Notes: generated from the sequence alone by a model not told the origin. A stretch of DNA of 64,000 nt from Xenorhabdus kozodoii (GCF_002632875.1 NZ_NJCX01000014.1:1-64000), one strand, 5' to 3'; counted from the first letter of the stretch, positions 1 to 11,248 are shown. Translations and numbers: made by a program.

Positions 1-28
1 CACAGAAAATTTCCACTAATTTGTTCAT
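1..28 (-). CDS. Transposase, first nine codons only (IS982-like)
   Basis: The ATG at 28 on the minus strand is preceded by the ribosome binding site GAGG at a workable distance. Only MNKLVEIFC is visible before the window ends. Whether the gene is intact cannot be judged. Confidence 0.45.
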
Positions 29-119
29 TGCCTGTTCCTCCCCAGAGCGGTTTTTGGCGTGCACCAAAACTTTGCTCTTGGAACAGGCACTTCGTCAATT
101 CCTTATCCAGAATTCGGGT
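1..119 (-). mobile_element. Left end of an IS982-like insertion sequence (partial, runs off window)
   Basis: On the minus strand the sequence begins ACCCGAATTCTGGATAAGG (ends at 119), runs through about 90 bases and reaches an ATG at 28 preceded by GAGGAACAGG. The following codons read MNKLVEIFC, which I recognise as the start of IS982-type transposases. The rest of the element lies left of the window. The outer end sits inside an IS110-type reading frame, so this element probably inserted into it. Family assignment rests on nine residues and the terminal sequence and is therefore tentative. Confidence 0.5.
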
Positions 120-530
120 TAGCTAATATATCGGGGGTGATATTCACCACTGACGATCACCCAGATGATCCGCATACCGGTACCCCCGGTGATATCAGCC
201 ACCACAAGGTTCAGCTGAATATTCATAAATGTCAGGGCATTCTGCATATGCTGAATATAGGCAGCGGCATAATCGGAGAGTCTTTCACGGATCCGTAAGT
301 AACTCCTTAACTCACTACTAACGCAGTGGGCCGAAAGCTGACTTTTAGCAGCCCGCAAGCATGTAGACGTTGGATCCACTGTGCATCATTCACATCAGTT
401 TTTCGGCCGGGAACCGAGTTCATCTCACGGGCGTTTGCAAGCACGACTTCAAATCCATACGCTTCAAGAATTTCATAGATCGGCACCCAATATACGCCCG
501 TCGATTCCATGGCGATAGTCTGAACTACTA
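120..530 (-). pseudogene. IS110-family transposase remnant, broken at both ends and frameshifted
   Basis: Two overlapping minus-strand frames together spell an IS110-type transposase. The first (from 510) carries the family hallmark MESTGVYW followed by an AREMNSVPGRKTDVNDAQW stretch, the RuvC-like region around the DEDD nuclease. The frame shifts near 335. The second frame continues with ELRSYLRIRERL, an AAAYIQHMQ segment and DITGGTGMRII, the start of the Tnp_20 part. The N-terminal about 50-60 residues are missing upstream of 530, and the C-terminus is cut at 119 by the IS982-like end. It cannot make an active enzyme. Confidence 0.8.
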
Positions 531-537
531 CAGATAC

Positions 538-571
538 CCTCTGTTATCATTAATTACCCCGATAACAGAGG
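538..571. repeat. Perfect 11-bp inverted repeat (hairpin) at the IS110 remnant edge
   Basis: CCTCTGTTATC (538-548) and GATAACAGAGG (561-571) are exact inverted repeats around a 12-base loop. The hairpin lies just beyond the broken 5' end of the IS110 remnant and about 75 bases downstream of lsrG. It could act as a terminator for the lsr operon, but no T-run follows in that direction. It could also be the scar of another mobile element. Confidence 0.5.
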
Positions 572-645
572 ATTAAACCCGTCCTATTTTCCAGTTAATA
601 ACACGCAAAAATATTTCCTGTCACTCGACCTGATGTCCCCTCGAC

Positions 646-945
646 TTACTTCCCTTCCGGCATCAAACCAATAAGCGTGGTCTTTTTCCGTGGCCCAGTC
701 ATCAGTGCCTCCAGTTTTTCAACACAACGCAAGTAATGGGGGGTTTTCTTATGTGCTGCCACGGCTTCTTCATCAGCATAGGCTTCATAGATATAGAAGC
801 GAGTGGGGATATGCTCATCACGCAACACATCAAAGCGTAAATTACCGGGTTCTTTCACTGAACCAAGGTGGTTATCCCGAAAAACTTCGATAAATTCGTC
901 TATTTTGTCGGCCTTAACATTAATTTCCACTAGCGTAACGTGCAT
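646..945 (-). CDS. lsrG: LsrG, phospho-AI-2 isomerase
   Basis: This 99-residue protein belongs to the ABM (antibiotic biosynthesis monooxygenase) fold family. LsrG isomerises phosphorylated autoinducer-2 (P-DPD) to 3-hydroxy-5-phosphonooxypentane-2,4-dione in the cytoplasm, the first step of its breakdown, which feeds LsrF. The family signature is [11 protein letters not shown] at the start and the [19 protein letters not shown] core. I chose the ATG at 945 rather than the upstream in-frame ATG at 969, because the product then begins exactly like other LsrG proteins; the upstream start would lie inside the end of lsrF. It is the last gene of lsrACDBFG and almost abuts lsrF. Confidence 0.93.
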   Translation of the reverse strand: MHVTLVEINVKADKIDEFIEVFRDNHLGSVKEPGNLRFDVLRDEHIPTRFYIYEAYADEEAVAAHKKTPHYLRCVEKLEALMTGPRKKTTLIGLMPEGK

Positions 946-946
946 A

Positions 947-1831
947 TTATTCCCCTTTGGCTTTCTCACTCAGGAAAAGTTCATAAGCCTGAGCGGGCTT
1001 CTCATTGCGATGCACGACTGCCTGCACCGCTTTCAGCATCGCAACAGGCGCTTCCGACTGGAAAATATTGCGTCCCATATCTACACCCGATGCCCCCTGA
1101 TCAATCGCCTGATAGCACATATCCAGCGCATCCAGTTCCGGTAATTTCTTACCACCTGCAATCACAATCGGCACTGGACAGCCCGCCGCCACGCGTTCAA
1201 AACCACTATCGACATAATAGGTTTTGATAATATTCGCCCCCATTTCGGCGGCAATACGCGTTGCCAGCGAGAAATAACGTTGGTCACGCGCCATATCTTT
1301 GCCGACGCCCGTCACCGCCATTGTTGGCATGCCATAACGTGTTCCCTGATCCACCAGCTTGATAATGTTCTTGATGGATTGGTGTTCATGTTCTGAACCG
1401 ATATAGACCTGTGCCGCCACTGCGCAGACATTAAGGCGAAGTGCATCTTCCATCGTCACCGCAACCGTTTCATTGGACAGTTCAGTCAGAATCGAATTGG
1501 CCCCAGACGCCCGCAAAACGACAGGTTTATTCGTTGCAGGCGGAACCTGACTGCGTAGGATACCGCGGGTACACATCAACACATCGGTATGTTCAAACAA
1601 GGGGGCGATATTGATATCAATCCGCTCCAGACCTGTCGTTGGCCCCTGAAAATAGCCGTGGTCGAATGCCAGCATCACGGTTTTATTCGTAGCGGGATTG
1701 AAAATCCGCGCCAAACGGGATTGCATACCCCAGTCCAGTGCACCACAACCTTTCAGTTCAAACAGGGTATTCTTTTGCGGTGTATTAATGCCAAAATCTT
1801 TACCATCTTTGATATCGTCTAAATCTGCCAT
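947..1831 (-). CDS. lsrF: LsrF, 3-hydroxy-5-phosphonooxypentane-2,4-dione thiolase
   Basis: This 294-residue class I aldolase-like TIM barrel is full length for LsrF. The enzyme transfers an acetyl group from the LsrG product to coenzyme A, finishing AI-2 degradation. Visible family features are the N-terminal [15 protein letters not shown], the [11 protein letters not shown] strand, the Schiff-base-lysine region around [14 protein letters not shown], and the phosphate-binding IVIAGGKK and [13 protein letters not shown] segments. A strong ribosome binding site (GGAGGGAGAA) stands directly before the ATG. It lies between lsrB and lsrG on the same strand. Confidence 0.95.
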   Translation of the reverse strand: MADLDDIKDGKDFGINTPQKNTLFELKGCGALDWGMQSRLARIFNPATNKTVMLAFDHGYFQGPTTGLERIDINIAPLFEHTDVLMCTRGILRSQVPPATNKPVVLRASGANSILTELSNETVAVTMEDALRLNVCAVAAQVYIGSEHEHQSIKNIIKLVDQGTRYGMPTMAVTGVGKDMARDQRYFSLATRIAAEMGANIIKTYYVDSGFERVAAGCPVPIVIAGGKKLPELDALDMCYQAIDQGASGVDMGRNIFQSEAPVAMLKAVQAVVHRNEKPAQAYELFLSEKAKGE

Positions 1832-1899
1832 TTCTCCCTCCAGAAAGGTGTCAGAATCAGGGGCTGCCTACCAGCCCCATGAATCAGAAATCATCTTGA

Positions 1900-2919
1900 T
1901 TAGAAATCATACTGATTGATATTGTCTTTGGTGAAAATGACCCGCTCAGGCATGACGACAATGCCGTTGCCTTTCGCTTCATAACGGTATCCCTGTACAC
2001 TATTGGGCGAAATCTCAACGCTGCCAACTTCAGGAATATTCAATTTATCGCCGACATTCAGCTCGCCTTTTTGCAAGATCTCATTGGCAACATGAATGGC
2101 TATCTTGCCCTGCTTGACCACATCCCACAGAGCAAACTGTTTAACCGTACCATTTTCAACATAAGGGCGCATGACATTCGGGGTACTGAACCCAACAATC
2201 GCGACATCCTGGCGTTTCAGGTTTTCTGCGGCCTGAGCCGCCGCCGGCAGAGCGTTGGCATCTGGAGCGATAATCGCATCCAAATCCTCCCACGCTTTCA
2301 AAATGCCTTCTGCCGTTTGTAACGATTTAGTGGCATCGTTATAGCCAAATCGAGTGGTGACAATTTCCCAATTCGGGTGTTCCTGTGCAATTTTCGCCTT
2401 GGCCTCTTTCACCCATTGGTTTTGATCCGTCACTGTTGGGCTGGAATAGAAAAATGCCACTTGCGCTTTTTCTTTTTTTATCTGGTTAGCAGCCATATCC
2501 ACCAGAAGCCCGCCCAACTGTTTTGGCGTTCCTTGATCGATATAGATAGAACGGCATTCTGGCGCCGTATCGGAATCCCACGTCAACACTTTGACACCAC
2601 GTTTCATCGCGCGTTTCAAGGCAGGGCACAGTCCATCTGGTGATACAGCGGAAACTACAATTGCATCATAGCCTTGATTAACAAAATTATTGATAAGCTG
2701 AACCTGCCCCGCAACGCTTGGCTCTGTCGGGCCATCGTAAGTGACCTCAATACCCAGCTCCTTGCCTGCTTCCACCGCACCTTGACCGCCGCTAGTAAAG
2801 AACCCAACGCCAACCAATTTAGGGATAAATGCAATCTTTTCTGCTGCCTGAGCCAAGGAAACACACCCCAGACTTAACGCCGCAGCCAAAGCCAGCTTTT
2901 TCATTGTTGGTGCTTTCAT
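1900..2919 (-). CDS. lsrB: LsrB, periplasmic AI-2 binding protein
   Basis: This 339-residue sugar-binding-protein-fold protein captures AI-2 in the periplasm and hands it to the LsrCD channel. A signal peptide is clear: [18 protein letters not shown] followed by a cleavage site near AQA/AE. The mature start, [19 protein letters not shown], is characteristic of LsrB. I chose the ATG at 2919 over 2931 because GGAGATAGG lies immediately upstream of it. It follows lsrD in the operon. The family assignment is firm, and an RbsB-type sugar binder is unlikely given the lsr context. Confidence 0.95.
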   Translation of the reverse strand: MKAPTMKKLALAAALSLGCVSLAQAAEKIAFIPKLVGVGFFTSGGQGAVEAGKELGIEVTYDGPTEPSVAGQVQLINNFVNQGYDAIVVSAVSPDGLCPALKRAMKRGVKVLTWDSDTAPECRSIYIDQGTPKQLGGLLVDMAANQIKKEKAQVAFFYSSPTVTDQNQWVKEAKAKIAQEHPNWEIVTTRFGYNDATKSLQTAEGILKAWEDLDAIIAPDANALPAAAQAAENLKRQDVAIVGFSTPNVMRPYVENGTVKQFALWDVVKQGKIAIHVANEILQKGELNVGDKLNIPEVGSVEISPNSVQGYRYEAKGNGIVVMPERVIFTKDNINQYDF

Positions 2920-2955
2920 GCCTATCTCCATTTATTTTTATTTCAAGATCATCTT

Positions 2956-3984
2956 TTACGTTTCAGAAATATGTTGTTGTGAAACTGAAGCCCTTCGACG
3001 TTGCCACCAATCACAGATTTGATGGCGATGTAGCAAAGCAGATCGTCCTATCACCGTCGCAATCAGCAAAACACCAGACAACGCGCTGGATATCTGGTTA
3101 GGAATTCCCACCATCTGCAATCCTTGCTGCAAATACCCCACCAGTAAAACCGCCAGTGCCGTTCCCATAATCGAACCCGATCCGCCGTAAATATTGGCTC
3201 CCCCCAGCACGACAGCAGTGATAGCCGGCATTAGGAAAGAACTCCCCAAATCCGAACGCGCCGAACCAAAATAAGAGACCAAAATAATCGCCGCCACTGC
3301 CGAAGCCAGGCCAGTTAAGGCATATAACAAGCACAAAGTTTGGTTTACGGGAATAGCACCATAGCGGGCAACACGGTTGTTTTGCCCAATAAGAAAAACA
3401 TTACGGCCACGGTGGGTGCGATGCATAAAAAGCCAGAACACCAGCGTCAGAAGCATAAAAATAAGCAAAGGCACCGGTAGGTCGAGCAGTGCCAGGTTGG
3501 CAAAATCGGTAAATGTATCAGGAAAATCACCAATGCCTTCATATCCCGTCGCACCAGATAATCCCGACAGTAGTAAGGCACTACCACCAAACAGATACAT
3601 TGTGCCGAGCGTAATCACCAATGGATTCACACCCGTATAGAAAATCAGGGCGGCATTAATCAGGCCACACAACCCCCCGACGAGCAAAGTTAAGGGAATG
3701 ACCACAATCATTGGTAAACCCGCCTGATGCATGACACCCAATGCAATAGCACATAAGCCAATAATTGAACCAAAAGAGATATCAATACCACCACTGACGA
3801 CCACCATCGTTAGCGGCAATGCGATAATACCAATGCAGATAAAATCACTGGTACTAAATAGCAGCACGTTAATATCCAACATCCTTGGATTCACCACGCC
3901 GAACAGCAAAATCTCCGCCACCAACAACACCAAAAGCGCCGTTTCCCAACCATAACGTTGCCCATAGCGTTGTACCGTATTCAT
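2956..3984 (-). CDS. lsrD: LsrD, AI-2 ABC transporter permease
   Basis: This 342-residue inner-membrane permease of the BPD_transp_2 (ribose/AraH) type forms the AI-2 channel with LsrC. It shows about ten hydrophobic segments, the motif VVSGGIDISFGSIIGL after the third segment, and the GGANIYGGSGSIMGT loop that contacts the ATPase LsrA. The start codon overlaps the last base of lsrC, which indicates translational coupling. The length is normal for the family. Confidence 0.94.
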   Translation of the reverse strand: MNTVQRYGQRYGWETALLVLLVAEILLFGVVNPRMLDINVLLFSTSDFICIGIIALPLTMVVVSGGIDISFGSIIGLCAIALGVMHQAGLPMIVVIPLTLLVGGLCGLINAALIFYTGVNPLVITLGTMYLFGGSALLLSGLSGATGYEGIGDFPDTFTDFANLALLDLPVPLLIFMLLTLVFWLFMHRTHRGRNVFLIGQNNRVARYGAIPVNQTLCLLYALTGLASAVAAIILVSYFGSARSDLGSSFLMPAITAVVLGGANIYGGSGSIMGTALAVLLVGYLQQGLQMVGIPNQISSALSGVLLIATVIGRSALLHRHQICDWWQRRRASVSQQHISET

Positions 3985-4994
3985 TATGGCCTCCCATTTC
4001 TTGCAGTGAGTTTGTCTATAGGCTCAAGGAAATGGGCGTAGCGTTGCTGGCGTAAATTCTTACCAGCAACGCTACGTAAACGTCCATCCAGCACTAACAC
4101 CGCCAACAGGACAAGACCCGCAATAAAATCATTCCACCATGCCGATAACTTAAGTAATACCAGGACACTATCGATTTGCGTCAGAAAATATGCCCCGAAT
4201 ATTGCCCCAATGACGGTTCCCACTCCCCCCAGCAAACTGATGCCACCCAGTACACAGGCAGCGATGGCTTTCATTTCCAATCCATTCCCCGTTTGGTTCG
4301 GAATAAAGCCAATTTGTGCCACAAACACAATACCTGCCAATGCGGCCATCACACCATTTACGGTAAATGCTGTGATACGAATACCATTGACGGGAGCACC
4401 AAGCTGGCGGGCGCCTTGCAGGTTGTCGCCCGTCGCGTAAAACCCTCGGCCAAACCCAGTTTTCTTTAGCATCCACGCGGTCGATAAAATTAATAACATC
4501 AACAACCAACCAATTGGTGAAATACCCAATAGCATTGGTCTGGCGAGATCTTTAACCCCAGCAGGCAAACCTTCAATCCATTTACCGCCAGTCAACAACA
4601 GCATTAATCCACGGTATAAACCGAGCGTGCCCAACGTGGCAACAATGGCTGGAATTTTCAACCACGCCACCAATACACCGTTGATTAACCCTGCCATCAT
4701 TCCAACCAGCAACGTCATTAAGCAGGCAATTGCCAACGGAAACCCCGCATTGAGCGACATTCCCAACACCACTGCACATAATCCGGTCGTTGAACCAACA
4801 GACACATCAATATTACGAGTCAACATGACCAACGTAGCCCCTATCGCTAATAGAATAAGGATTTGGGCATTACCGAAGATCATAGTGACAGTTTGGACGC
4901 TGAAAGCATGGCGATCGAGGCTTCCCAACAAAGCAAACAGCCCCAAAATGGCAATTAATGCTGTAGCCTCTCGGTTATTCTGGATGAATTTCAA
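3984..4994 (-). CDS. lsrC: LsrC, AI-2 ABC transporter permease (likely TTG start)
   Basis: This 336-residue inner-membrane permease is the partner of LsrD. It carries the conserved [16 protein letters not shown] and [15 protein letters not shown] motifs and ends in a hydrophilic tail. The frame stays open upstream to 5084, but similarity to known LsrC proteins begins at [15 protein letters not shown]. No ATG lies at that point. A TTG at 4994 with GGGGGA eight bases upstream is the best start and overlaps the end of lsrA by 20 bases. An ATG at 5084 would add 30 residues that have no counterpart in LsrC. Confidence 0.92.
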   Translation of the reverse strand: MKFIQNNREATALIAILGLFALLGSLDRHAFSVQTVTMIFGNAQILILLAIGATLVMLTRNIDVSVGSTTGLCAVVLGMSLNAGFPLAIACLMTLLVGMMAGLINGVLVAWLKIPAIVATLGTLGLYRGLMLLLTGGKWIEGLPAGVKDLARPMLLGISPIGWLLMLLILSTAWMLKKTGFGRGFYATGDNLQGARQLGAPVNGIRITAFTVNGVMAALAGIVFVAQIGFIPNQTGNGLEMKAIAACVLGGISLLGGVGTVIGAIFGAYFLTQIDSVLVLLKLSAWWNDFIAGLVLLAVLVLDGRLRSVAGKNLRQQRYAHFLEPIDKLTARNGRP

Positions 4995-6594
4995 TATGAC
5001 GTTCCCCCTGTGCTTTTTTGTTATCCCCTGCTTTTTCGTTAAAAAGAAGTTCGCCAAAAGAAAGGTGCATAATCTCGTCCACATTCATGTGGTCTTTATC
5101 AAGTTGCCCACAAAGTTTGCCGTGATGCATGACCAACACGCGATCGGCCAACTGGACAATTTCATCAATATCAGAAGAAATCAGGAGGATCGCCACCTGC
5201 TGGCTGGCGATATCACGAATAAGCTGATAAATATCATTACGCGCCCCCACATCAACACCGCGTGTTGGCTCATCAATGATCAGCACCGTGGGCTTAGCTT
5301 CCAGACACTTAGCAATCAAAATCTTTTGCTGATTACCGCCAGATAGCGTACGTGCAGATTGATTGATATTGTGGAACCGAATATTGAGCGCTTGGCGATA
5401 TCGTTCCAATACGCCAGCATCGTGGGTGGAATGTGTCCAGAAAGTGCTTCGGCTGTGTGTCAGGGAACGAACATTCCAACTCAAAAAGGCGTCAAGAAAC
5501 AACCCTGAAGCCTGTCGATCTTCTGGCAAATAGACCAACCCACGCTGCAACCGCTCTGCTGTATCGAGTTTATTGATGACGTGTTGTTGATACCGAATTT
5601 CACCACTGACAATTGGGCGCAGTCCATAGAGTGTCTCAGCCAGTTCTGTACGACCTGCTCCCACTACCCCAGACAAACCAACAATTTCTCCCGCCCGTAG
5701 CATCAAGGAAATATCACGAAACCCTTCCCCACACAGAGAAGCCACTTCCAAAACAGGTATCTTTGACGCACTATTCGATCCATTACTGCTGGCTTTCTGG
5801 CTCAGTTTTTGATGATCAGACGATGCGGTTGATTTTGCTGTAGGTATAATCGCCTGGATAATCTCTTCCGTCGTAAAATGTTCAATCTTTCCGCTAAGGG
5901 CGATCCCCCCATCTCGCATCACGCTGACATAATCCGCAATCTCACGAATTTCAGGCAACTTGTGGGAAATGAAGACAACCCCTACCTGTTGCTGTTGTAA
6001 CTCCCGTATTCGTGCAAATAAACGTTCAGTTTCGGCGGGCGTTAGCGAGGCGGTCGGTTCATCCAGAATCAAAATATGGGAATTTCGCATCAGACCGCGC
6101 ATAATCTCCACCAACTGCTGATCCGCTACATTTAAACTGCCCGCGGGTGCCTTCAAATCAATTTGGCAATCAAGCTGAATCAGTAACTCATGCATTCGAC
6201 TCATACTGGCTTGGTGCTTTGGTAAACGAAACAGGATATTTTCCTGCACAGAAAGGTTGGGAAATAACAGAGGTTCTTGTGGAACCAGGTAAATGCCCAG
6301 TTGATGGGCTTTTGCAGGTGTCAGATGGCTGACCTTTGCCCCATCCACAATCAAAGTTCCGGCATCGGGTTGTTCAATACCCGCAATAATTTTCATCAAC
6401 GTTGACTTACCGGCACCATTTCCCCCCAGTAACGCATGCACCTGCCCTGACATCAGCATAAAATCAATCTGCTTCAACACCATTAAACCTGAAAACTGCT
6501 TACGGATCCCACAGGCAACCAGAAGTGGGACACTGTTAGTAGGGTTCAGGCAAAACGGATGATTGGTATTAGTGACAGTATTGCTCTGTGACAT
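4975..6594 (-). CDS. lsrA: LsrA, AI-2 ABC transporter ATPase
   Basis: This 539-residue double ATPase powers AI-2 import through LsrCD. The first cassette has Walker [10 protein letters not shown] and Walker [14 protein letters not shown]. The second has the degenerate P-loop GVVGAGRTE, the signature LSGGNQQK and Walker [16 protein letters not shown]. This is the usual layout of ribose-type dual ATPases. I chose the ATG at 6594, preceded by GAGGT, rather than the in-frame ATG at 6606. It is the first gene of the operon and diverges from lsrR. Confidence 0.94.
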   Translation of the reverse strand: MSQSNTVTNTNHPFCLNPTNSVPLLVACGIRKQFSGLMVLKQIDFMLMSGQVHALLGGNGAGKSTLMKIIAGIEQPDAGTLIVDGAKVSHLTPAKAHQLGIYLVPQEPLLFPNLSVQENILFRLPKHQASMSRMHELLIQLDCQIDLKAPAGSLNVADQQLVEIMRGLMRNSHILILDEPTASLTPAETERLFARIRELQQQQVGVVFISHKLPEIREIADYVSVMRDGGIALSGKIEHFTTEEIIQAIIPTAKSTASSDHQKLSQKASSNGSNSASKIPVLEVASLCGEGFRDISLMLRAGEIVGLSGVVGAGRTELAETLYGLRPIVSGEIRYQQHVINKLDTAERLQRGLVYLPEDRQASGLFLDAFLSWNVRSLTHSRSTFWTHSTHDAGVLERYRQALNIRFHNINQSARTLSGGNQQKILIAKCLEAKPTVLIIDEPTRGVDVGARNDIYQLIRDIASQQVAILLISSDIDEIVQLADRVLVMHHGKLCGQLDKDHMNVDEIMHLSFGELLFNEKAGDNKKAQGERHIEIHPE

Positions 6595-6814
6595 CACGTA
6601 CCTCATGGCATTTTAGGTTTGCGTTTCTGACACCGATGCGAAATTGAAATTTTATTTATATTAAAAACATTTGTTCAAGACTCTAATGCAAAACTTAAGA
6701 TTTTTTCAATAATTAGATCACATTTTGTGAAAAAATTAGATCCAAATTAAAATATGTTCAAATTTTGCGATAAGCCTCTAGTACATTAGAGATTTTTATG
6801 CTTATTCTTTCCTC
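6595..6814. promoter_or_regulatory. lsrA/lsrR divergent control region
   Basis: This AT-rich 220-bp gap separates the two divergent transcription units and must hold both promoters. A palindrome, TCACATTTTGTGA, sits at 6718-6730 with TTAGATC-type flanks on both sides, and TGTTCAA occurs twice (near 6672 and 6755). In E. coli the corresponding region binds LsrR (repressor released by phospho-AI-2) and CRP. The half-sites TGTGA and TCACA here resemble CRP half-sites but are closer together than in a standard CRP site. Assignment of individual sites is inference. Confidence 0.55.
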
Positions 6815-7843
6815 GTGGATAAAGAAATTATTATGTCGGCCAAATTAAGCAAGCAACAATCAGCATCAGAGAGAAGCGTATTATCCGAGGAAATTGACTA
6901 TTCCAGTCACAACCATCCAGGAAACAGCATGAGTGAAGAAGAACTAATGGCCAGAGTTGCCTGGTTTTACTATCACGATGGCCTGACGCAAGGGGACATC
7001 GGTGAATTACTCGGCCTCAGTCGCCTCAAGGTCTCCCGTCTGTTGGAGAAAGGGCGGCAATCTGGTGTGATCCGCGTTCAGATCAATTCACGCTATGAAG
7101 GGTGTTTGGCGTTGGAAGATACTTTGCAAAAACGCTTTAATCTCAAACAGGTTCGCGTACTACCTACCCTTGACGGCATGAATCTGAATGCCCGTCTCGG
7201 TATCGCAGCCGCTCACCTGTTGATGGCACTGATTGAACCTCACCAGTTATTAGCGATTGGATTTGGTGAAACGCCCATGTGTACTTTGCAGTATCTCAGT
7301 GGTTTTATCTCATCCCAACAAATTCGGTTGGTGACACTGTCGGGAGGTGTTGGTCCTTATATGACCGGCATCGGCCAGCTTGATGCGAACTGCCCTGTCA
7401 GCATCATTCCTGCACCACTGCGCGCTTCTACCCATCAAGTCGCGGCGACATTTCGCGAAGAACGCAGTGTACGGGACGTGATTTTGGCAGCTTGTGCAGC
7501 CGATACCGCCATTGTCGGGATTGGTGCCATCAAACAAAGACAAAACGCCACGATCATGCGTTCCGGCTATATCAGCGATGGTGAACAATTGATGTTTGCC
7601 CGCAAAGGTGCCGTCGGAGACATTCTGGGTTACTTCTTCAATATGGAAGGGGAACTGGTTAGCAATATTGATATCCATCAGGAACTGATCGGTATCTCCT
7701 TGCCAGAAATGAAAACCATCCCGAACGTGATTGGTGTAGCGGGTGGCATCGAAAAAGCAGATGCTATTGTTGCCGCATTAAAAGGCGGCTATATCCATTC
7801 ACTGGTGACAGAAGAACAGACCGCGAAAGCTATGCTGATTTGA
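6815..7843 (+). CDS. lsrR: LsrR, AI-2-responsive transcriptional repressor
   Basis: This 342-residue SorC/DeoR-family regulator represses the lsr operon until phospho-AI-2 binds. The N-terminal helix-turn-helix reads [21 protein letters not shown], shared almost exactly with known LsrR. The sugar-phosphate-binding domain contains [34 protein letters not shown] and a [11 protein letters not shown] stretch. The open frame begins at a GTG (6815); the ATG at 6833 is an equally plausible start. Either way the product has an N-terminal tail about 25-30 residues longer than E. coli LsrR. lsrK follows 72 bases later and is probably cotranscribed. Confidence 0.94.
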   Translation: MDKEIIMSAKLSKQQSASERSVLSEEIDYSSHNHPGNSMSEEELMARVAWFYYHDGLTQGDIGELLGLSRLKVSRLLEKGRQSGVIRVQINSRYEGCLALEDTLQKRFNLKQVRVLPTLDGMNLNARLGIAAAHLLMALIEPHQLLAIGFGETPMCTLQYLSGFISSQQIRLVTLSGGVGPYMTGIGQLDANCPVSIIPAPLRASTHQVAATFREERSVRDVILAACAADTAIVGIGAIKQRQNATIMRSGYISDGEQLMFARKGAVGDILGYFFNMEGELVSNIDIHQELIGISLPEMKTIPNVIGVAGGIEKADAIVAALKGGYIHSLVTEEQTAKAMLI

Positions 7844-7915
7844 TCGACCCATAATCTCTATCCATCCCTGTGCCATATCGAATAAAAGAAGATAACAACA
7901 GACGAGGATAGCATC

Positions 7916-9508
7916 ATGAATCAACGCGCTCATGCTCACCCATCAAGAAAGTATTTGATGGCACTTGATGCAGGAACGGGCAGTATCCGTGCAGTTATAT
8001 TTGATCTCGAAGGGAATCAGGTTTCCGTTGGACAAGCTGAATGGATACATCACCCTGTACCCAATGTTGCGGGTTCAATGGAGTTTGATCTAAAAAATAA
8101 CTGGCAACTGGCTTGCCAATGCATTCGGCAGGCACTGCAAAAGGCGGATCTGCCTGCCAAGGCGATTCAGAGCATTGCCGCTTGTTCAATGCGGGAAGGT
8201 ATTGTCCTCTATAATCGCGACGGTGATCCTATCTGGGCATGTGCCAACGTAGATGCCCGCGCCAGTCATGAAGTCAGTGAGTTAAAAGAGCTTTACAATC
8301 ATCGCTTTGAATATGACGTCTACCGCTATTCCGGCCAAACATTGGCATTGGGGGCAATGCCGCGTTTGCTTTGGCTGGCGCATCACCGACCTGATATCTA
8401 TCGACAAGCCAGTACCTTAACCATGATCAGCGATTGGCTGGCTTATCGGCTAAGTGGAGAACTGGCCGTTGACCCCTCTAACGCGGGCACAACCGGCATG
8501 CTGGATTTGGTCAGCCGAGACTGGCGTCCAAGTCTGTTGGAGATGGCGGGATTGCGTTCTGATATCCTCTCTCCCGTCAAAGAAACGGGAACCCTGCTTG
8601 GCTATATTACCGAAAAAGCAGCGGCAGAGTGCGGCCTGGCTAGCGGCACGCCCGTGATTATGGGCGGCGGAGACGTTCAACTCGGCTGTCTTGGCATTGG
8701 TGTCGTTAAACCCGCCCAAACCGCGGTCCTTGGCGGAACATTCTGGCAGCAAGTCGTCAACCTGCCTGAACCCATCACCGATCCAAACATGAACATCCGT
8801 ATCAACCCGCATGTTATCCCCGGCATGGCACAAGCCGAATCCATCAGTTTCTTCACCGGCCTGACCATGCGCTGGTTCCGCGATGCTTTTTGTGCAGAAG
8901 AAAAACTGCTAGCGGAGCGACTCGGTGTTGATACCTATAATCTACTGGAAGATATGGCGGCAAGGGTTCCTGCCGGTGCCTATGGGGTTATGCCGATTTT
9001 CTCCGATGTCATGCGCTTTAAATCGTGGTATCACGCGGCCCCCTCTTTCCTCAATCTCTCGCTTGATCCAGAAAAATGCAACAAAGCAACCCTCTTCCGG
9101 GCGCTGGAAGAGAACGCAGCTATCGTTTCGGCATGTAATCTCGATATGGTTTCGGCTTTCTCTGGCGTCCAACCCGACTCGCTGGTTTTCGCCGGCGGCG
9201 GCTCAAAAGGCAAACTCTGGAGCCAAATTCTGTCTGACGTTACCGGGCTGCCTGTTAGAGTGCCTGTAGTAAAAGAAGCAACAGCATTGGGTTGCGCTAT
9301 TGCGGCGGGAGTGGGTGTTGGATTATATGACTCCCTGCCCGCAACAGGAGAAAGATTGGTACGTTGGGAGCGAGAATATCAACCGAATTTAAGCCATCGT
9401 GAAATTTACCAGAAGGCGAAGAAAGATTGGCAGGCGGTATATGCAGACCAACTCCATCTGGTGGATGACGGATTGACAACGTCATTATGGAAGGCACCAG
9501 GGCTGTGA
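7916..9508 (+). CDS. lsrK: LsrK, AI-2 kinase
   Basis: This 530-residue FGGY-family carbohydrate kinase phosphorylates AI-2 (DPD) after uptake, trapping it and generating the inducer of LsrR. The N-terminal phosphate-binding motif is [17 protein letters not shown]. The C-terminal adenosine-binding segment is [20 protein letters not shown], and both are typical of the family. AGGA lies upstream of the ATG. In E. coli lsrK and lsrR lie on the same strand with lsrK first; here the order is lsrR-lsrK. Confidence 0.95.
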   Translation: MNQRAHAHPSRKYLMALDAGTGSIRAVIFDLEGNQVSVGQAEWIHHPVPNVAGSMEFDLKNNWQLACQCIRQALQKADLPAKAIQSIAACSMREGIVLYNRDGDPIWACANVDARASHEVSELKELYNHRFEYDVYRYSGQTLALGAMPRLLWLAHHRPDIYRQASTLTMISDWLAYRLSGELAVDPSNAGTTGMLDLVSRDWRPSLLEMAGLRSDILSPVKETGTLLGYITEKAAAECGLASGTPVIMGGGDVQLGCLGIGVVKPAQTAVLGGTFWQQVVNLPEPITDPNMNIRINPHVIPGMAQAESISFFTGLTMRWFRDAFCAEEKLLAERLGVDTYNLLEDMAARVPAGAYGVMPIFSDVMRFKSWYHAAPSFLNLSLDPEKCNKATLFRALEENAAIVSACNLDMVSAFSGVQPDSLVFAGGGSKGKLWSQILSDVTGLPVRVPVVKEATALGCAIAAGVGVGLYDSLPATGERLVRWEREYQPNLSHREIYQKAKKDWQAVYADQLHLVDDGLTTSLWKAPGL

Positions 9509-9515
9509 TTTTAAT

Positions 9516-9541
9516 TTGGCCTCTTTAGCATTAGAGGCCAA
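9516..9541. terminator. Hairpin after lsrK
   Basis: TTGGCCTCT and AGAGGCCAA form a 9-bp perfect stem with an 8-base loop seven bases beyond the lsrK stop. There is no strong T-run on the plus side, so termination would be weak or factor-assisted. A second hairpin follows at 9634. Confidence 0.5.
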
Positions 9542-9633
9542 CTTAGCGAAGCGTTCTTGCAAGGAATTTAAAAGTGCTGGGTTAATTTGAGCTAGCAATG
9601 GTTATCTGTACCAGAGATGCACTGACAAAGCGC

Positions 9634-9664
9634 ACTGGCTATATAAGCCATCTATATAGCCAGT
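9634..9664. terminator. Perfect 12-bp hairpin between convergent lsrK and gor
   Basis: ACTGGCTATATA (9634-9645) and TATATAGCCAGT (9653-9664) are exact inverted repeats around seven bases. They sit between the convergent ends of lsrK and gor, where a bidirectional terminator is expected. No clear U-tract is seen on either side. Confidence 0.5.
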
Positions 9665-9711
9665 CTAGATTCTTTCCAGAAGGAATATATAAGACGAGGT
9701 TTGCTAATTCC

Positions 9712-11064
9712 TCATCTCATCGTCACAAACTCTTCCGCCGCCGTCGGATGGATGGCAACTGTATTATCAAAATCCTGCTTCGTTGCCCCCATTTTCAGGG
9801 CAACCGCAAAACCTTGCAGGATCTCATCCATCCCAAAGCCGATACCGTGGATGCCAACTATTTTCTCATCAGCGCCTGCACAAACCAGCTTCATACGGCA
9901 TGGCTGGCGATGTTGCGTCACGGCAGTATACATTGCGGTAAATGACGATGTATAAACCTTGACCTGATCTTCACCATACTGGGCTTTTGCCTGTGGCTCC
10001 GTTAAACCGACAGTGCCAATGGGTGGATGGCTGAATACCACGGTTGGGATATTCGTGTAATCCAGATGCTCGTCAGGTTTATTATTAAACAAACGCTCTG
10101 ACAAACGACGCCCAGCCGCAATCGCAACGGGCGTCAATTCCACTGCTCCCGTGTTATCGCCAACAGCGTAAATACCACCAACATGGGTATTCTGGTATTT
10201 ATCGACCTGGATATAGCCCTTCTCATTTAGCTCAACACCGGTTACAGCCAAATTCAGATTATCCGTCATCGGTTCACGCCCAATCGCCCAGATCAGCGTA
10301 TCAACCACTTGCTCGCGACCATCTTGCAATTTAACCGTCAGGCTACCGTCACTATTTTTCATCACAGACTGCAATATTGCTTCCGTATGCAGTATCGGCC
10401 CTTCATTTTTGATGACTTCCAACAGTGTTTCCACAATCATAGGGTCGAAAGTGCGCAGAGGTGCATGTTTACGGACAAACAGGTGCGTTTCGCTACCCAG
10501 CGCATGCAAAACACCCGCGATTTCAACAGCAATATAGCCAGCCCCTACCACAGCAACACGCTTCGGCATTTCATTCAATTCGAAGAAACCATCTGAATCA
10601 ATGCCATATTCAGCGCCAGGAATATCTGGACGTACAGGACGACCGCCTGTAGCAATCAAAATATGGTCGGCCGTGATTTTTTCGCCATTAACCTCAATCG
10701 TATGCGCATCAACAAAACGGGCGAATCCTTGAATGACATCCACCTTATTGTTGCCCAATCCACGCTCATATGACTGATGGATACGATCAATATAAGCGGT
10801 ACGACTGGCAATGAGTTTTTTCCAGTCAAAATGATTGACGGTGGTATCAAAACCATAATCAGGGCCATATTGATGAATAGATTCCGCAATTTGCGCAGCG
10901 TGCCACATCACTTTCTTTGGTACACAGCCCACATTAACACATGTTCCACCTAATGCTTTTGCTTCAATCAGGGCACATTTTTGCCCATACATGGCCGCAC
11001 GGTTAATGGAAGCAATGCCGCCACTGCCGCCACCAATTGCAATATAATCGTAATGTTTACTCAT
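9712..11064 (-). CDS. gor: Glutathione reductase
   Basis: This 450-residue NADPH-dependent flavoenzyme reduces glutathione disulfide in the cytoplasm. The FAD motif GGGSGG is at residues 11-16. The redox-active disulfide is C42/C47 in [13 protein letters not shown]. The NADPH-binding segment [16 protein letters not shown] lies in the middle, and the C-terminal active-site histidine is in IHPTAAEE (H439). The length equals E. coli Gor. The neighbour rlmJ is also its neighbour in E. coli, so this is conserved backbone. Confidence 0.97.
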   Translation of the reverse strand: MSKHYDYIAIGGGSGGIASINRAAMYGQKCALIEAKALGGTCVNVGCVPKKVMWHAAQIAESIHQYGPDYGFDTTVNHFDWKKLIASRTAYIDRIHQSYERGLGNNKVDVIQGFARFVDAHTIEVNGEKITADHILIATGGRPVRPDIPGAEYGIDSDGFFELNEMPKRVAVVGAGYIAVEIAGVLHALGSETHLFVRKHAPLRTFDPMIVETLLEVIKNEGPILHTEAILQSVMKNSDGSLTVKLQDGREQVVDTLIWAIGREPMTDNLNLAVTGVELNEKGYIQVDKYQNTHVGGIYAVGDNTGAVELTPVAIAAGRRLSERLFNNKPDEHLDYTNIPTVVFSHPPIGTVGLTEPQAKAQYGEDQVKVYTSSFTAMYTAVTQHRQPCRMKLVCAGADEKIVGIHGIGFGMDEILQGFAVALKMGATKQDFDNTVAIHPTAAEEFVTMR

Positions 11065-11248
11065 CTTAGGTCACTTCCGTCTCATCAATTAAGTTACTGC
11101 TAAGGTTCAACCTGACGCCTATTATTACAAAAGTCACCACTGACAGTGGACAATTCTCACTCTTATTGCCATAGGCCACGGCTATCGGGAAATAATGCAC
11201 TCAGGCCAACGAATTGCATAACAATCCATTTCAAGCTGAACCCTTACC

